A DNA stretch of 64,000 nt, from positions 52,433,563 through 52,497,562 of the forward strand of contig CM059972.1 of NCBI GenBank assembly GCA_030490835.1, given 5' to 3'. This DNA is from Annona cherimola (Eukaryota; Streptophyta; Magnoliopsida; Magnoliales; Annonaceae). This document shows, piece by piece, positions 61,678 through 64,000 of this stretch (position 1 is its first letter; each line of letters begins with the position of its first letter). Position numbers and translations under genes: made by a program. The notes under the pieces were generated by a model that made no database searches, had not been told where the DNA came from, and saw only the letters and a list, made by a program, of their open reading frames with translations.

Positions 61678-61975
61678 CTCAGGGAGGGCGCCGCTGGCAC
61701 TCCTGCCATCCCTTAGCGACTTGGCCTTATGTAGAGTGGGCCCCGGTCATCCCAACCTTGCTCTACAACCAGCCTATTCCTTGTACCGGTGCACCGTACG
61801 TTATCCTAACGAACCGCAGTCCGTTTTGGTTTGAAGAACCACAGGCCGCAACCCATGTTCTTTTAAACCGGGATCACAGACCGCAGCCTGCATCCATATG
61901 CACAAAAATCATAGACCGAAGTCTATATTTAACAATTATTTTCAAAAACACATCACAGACCGCAGTCCGTGTCAA
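61678..61975. promoter_or_regulatory. Conserved GC-rich block and hairpin cluster in LTR B
   Basis: CAGGGAGGGCGCCGCTGGCA, then GCGACTTGGCCT and GTAGAGTGGGCCCC, stand out from the AT-rich LTR and recur near 39635 (plus) and 20750-20845 (reverse complement). Downstream are inverted repeats such as ATAGAC-CGAA-GTCTAT (about 61912) and CACAGAC-CGCA-GTCCGTG (about 61955). They fall in the R/U5 part in sense orientation. The role is unknown. Confidence 0.5.
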
Positions 61976-64000
61976 CTTGTAAGCAAGCGCACCCACTTTA
62001 ACAAGTTGTTATTTGAAATCCAGTTTTAGGATGACCTTCCTTAAATTCCTTTAGAAAAGTTTTGAGTAAAATATTTTGATAAATATTTGAAATGTTTGAG
62101 AAATAATACATCTTAAAATTCTTTTAATAAAAGAATTTAAAATCCTTTGAATTTTCATAAATAAAACATATTTTTCTCTAATATTTTCTTGGTTTCTATT
62201 TCAGGACCTTTTGTTTACAAAAGTTATGCAATTACGCTATCCCCTTGTCCTTCACCTAAAAATTTAATAATTGTCCACATATCAATCATTTTCACATAGA
62301 GGAAAATTGCATAGTCTTTTGCATGCCATCAAGCAACCTGAAATTAAACCATTTCATGAAATCAATCATAGGAGGTTGGTCATCCATAAATCCCTTTCAA
62401 CACATCCGTAGAAACATTTTTCCAACATTTTCAAGATAGATTTCCTTATCCAAAGGAAACCAAAACTTTTCAAATATCATTTCAAAACATATGGACTATG
62501 TCCAAACCATCATTTATTATTTAATTATCTTGACCTAGTAAAACAAATCTTTTTCATCATTGTTTATCACGAGTTATTGTAGAAATAACTCAAAACTCAT
62601 TTACCAAACATATTTTGTGAAAAAGGGTAAAATTCCCTTTTTCTTTTCTTATAAAACGCTGTTGAACCATATCATATAGAACTTGCTTCCTTAAAAGCAA
62701 ATTCTTAAAACCATCGATATCAAACGTGAAATCCTTAAAACATTAGCATAGAGAACTTGCTTACTCTTAAGCAAAATTTCTCAATTCCATTAACATGAAG
62801 CATTCCCATCCTTGGCAACACTTAGGATAAATTATTTATCTTAAGAAGTGTCGCTTGCTTCCCATGAAGCAAACCTTGAGACTTTTCATTAAAGTCATCA
62901 TTTTTCAAAGCTTATGGCTTTGCATTAAAGCCGTCATATTCAAAACTTGTGCTTGCCCATTCGTAAAAACATAAGCATAAACATAGACATTTCAATCATA
63001 TCAATCACATAGAAAGAAAATGCATTTTAGAAAGTTTGCTTGCTTACCTGAGATCGCCATAATCCCTTTTTCTTCCATTCTTTTCCTTGCCTACATGAAC
63101 ATAATATGGTTTTTCATACATTTCTTGTCATTGCATTCCATTTAGTTTTCCAACCCATTTTTCATGGACATATATCCTTCATTTGTCTTCTCAAGTCATT
63201 AAACATAAATAGCACATTTTTATGCATTTCATTGGCTAACACAACATATATAACCCCATAAATAGGGTATCTATTCAACCATACAAAATTCATCCATTAA
63301 CTATCATACATAGGTTCATTAACCTTCATTTACCATCTTTTACATTTTTTCCAAAATTCATACATCGGTGCCCGTTCCGAGCGCCCGTTATGACCTTAGG
63401 CTTCATTACATAATTCCAAAATTGGAAATTAACCTCGTGAAGTGCTAAAAAGATATATATTCATGAAATACATCATATGTTCATGCATTTCTGCACAAAA
63501 TCATTTTTTCATAAGTCATTCATCACCCGTTTATCATTATCCCTTCACCTAAGCTCATTTAGCACTTAACCATGATGCATTTCTTAAAATTTATTAACTC
63601 AGAAATTTAACCCATTTTCCAGCGGGTTAATTACCCTTTAATACCACTTTACTTAAGGTATTTTTATGAGGTTTAAATCCATTTTCCATAGGTTTCCAAA
63701 ACAGTTAGTTTGGAACCCACTTTTAACCCGTTTAACGTGTCCTTTGACACATAACCTTAGGTCATAATATAAATTAGAAATTTCAGCATATAATTGCAAT
63801 TTTATTGATCCATATTTAATTATTTAAGACATAAATAAATTTGGATCATTTCTACATAGGTTTCATATTTCTTTTTGATTTGTTTCTCAAACTAACCACA
63901 TATGCTGAAATCAGGCGTGCTGAAATCTTAAAATCTTGAATTAATATCAAATCAAGTATTTTTGATCTTAAATTTCTACCATACCTTAATAACTTCATCA

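Larger units (their letters stand above)
60029..64000 (-). mobile_element. Gypsy LTR, family B, leaving the window
   Basis: Starts TGTGGCGCCCCGAACC at 60029, like 14608, and runs to the window end without reaching TTTCACA. Minus is the sense strand. It cannot be the 5' LTR of the neighbouring Tat element, because no tRNA primer site lies at 60028. AGGCA (60024-60028) is the predicted left target duplication. No coding sequence is seen inside. Confidence 0.82.

Noticed and set aside
60029..64000. The right-hand LTR as the 5' LTR of the Tat element
   Set aside because: No tRNA primer site at the junction, the gag extension is interrupted by it, and its ends match the family-B solo LTRs found elsewhere in the window.

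Overview
This window is from a large, repeat-rich flowering-plant nuclear genome. The evidence is AT-rich kilobase-long LTRs, plant-type Ty1/copia and Ty3/gypsy elements primed by initiator tRNA-Met, a Tourist-like MITE, and fragments of land-plant genes (AGO4-clade Argonaute, BSK kinase, tandem CCCH zinc finger, tonoplast aquaporin, P450 reductase). The exact plant group cannot be read from the sequence. I see no intact host gene. Almost every reading frame over 80 codons belongs to a transposable element or to a gene fragment, and nearly all are broken.

Layout. 1-1365: end of a Sirevirus-like copia LTR (family A). 1366-4004: LTR of family B, sense strand minus. 4005-9675: an Athila-type gypsy remnant on the plus strand, with gag and protease but no polymerase, then polypurine tract and LTR (family E). 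9676-13588: an old minus-strand copia relic, with a gag zinc-knuckle piece, a degenerate family-A LTR, a polypurine tract and a gag-like 'putative plant transposon protein' pseudogene. 13690-32505: one plus-strand gypsy 5' LTR (family C, related to B), split by a solo family-B LTR (14608-17503, TSD TTAAT) and by a full-length Sirevirus-like element (20915-31474, TSD GGATG). That element's own 3' LTR is split by a further solo LTR (22441-24293, TSD GACTT). 32511-34015: tRNA-Met primer site and broken gag of the family-C element. 34016-38195: gypsy 3' end with a short solo family-B LTR (TSD CAGGT) and LTR family D. 38196-44332: a second plant-transposon-protein element, split by a solo family-B LTR (TSD TCGGT/TCAGT), ending in a Sirevirus-type polypurine tract and an LTR that carries a MITE. 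43917-46060: five different tandem repeats.

46100-50797 is the most unusual part. It is a GC-rich mosaic of at least seven host-gene fragments in both orientations: aquaporin, two receptor kinases, CCCH zinc finger, BSK kinase, P450 reductase and a nearly intron-free AGO4-like sequence. Several are joined end to end and two pairs share a continuous reading frame. It abuts the integrase stop codon of a Tat-lineage gypsy element (50798-60028, minus strand), which has two gag-like regions, protease, RT, two RNase H domains and integrase, all decayed. 60029-64000 is another family-B LTR leaving the window.

Together these give a readable insertion history. Oldest are the copia relics, the plant-transposon-protein elements and the Athila remnant. 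The family B/C and D gypsy LTRs came next, then the Sirevirus-like element, and last its nested solo LTR. Several LTR sequences carry repeated or covarying dyad symmetries that may be cis-acting DNA or RNA structures.
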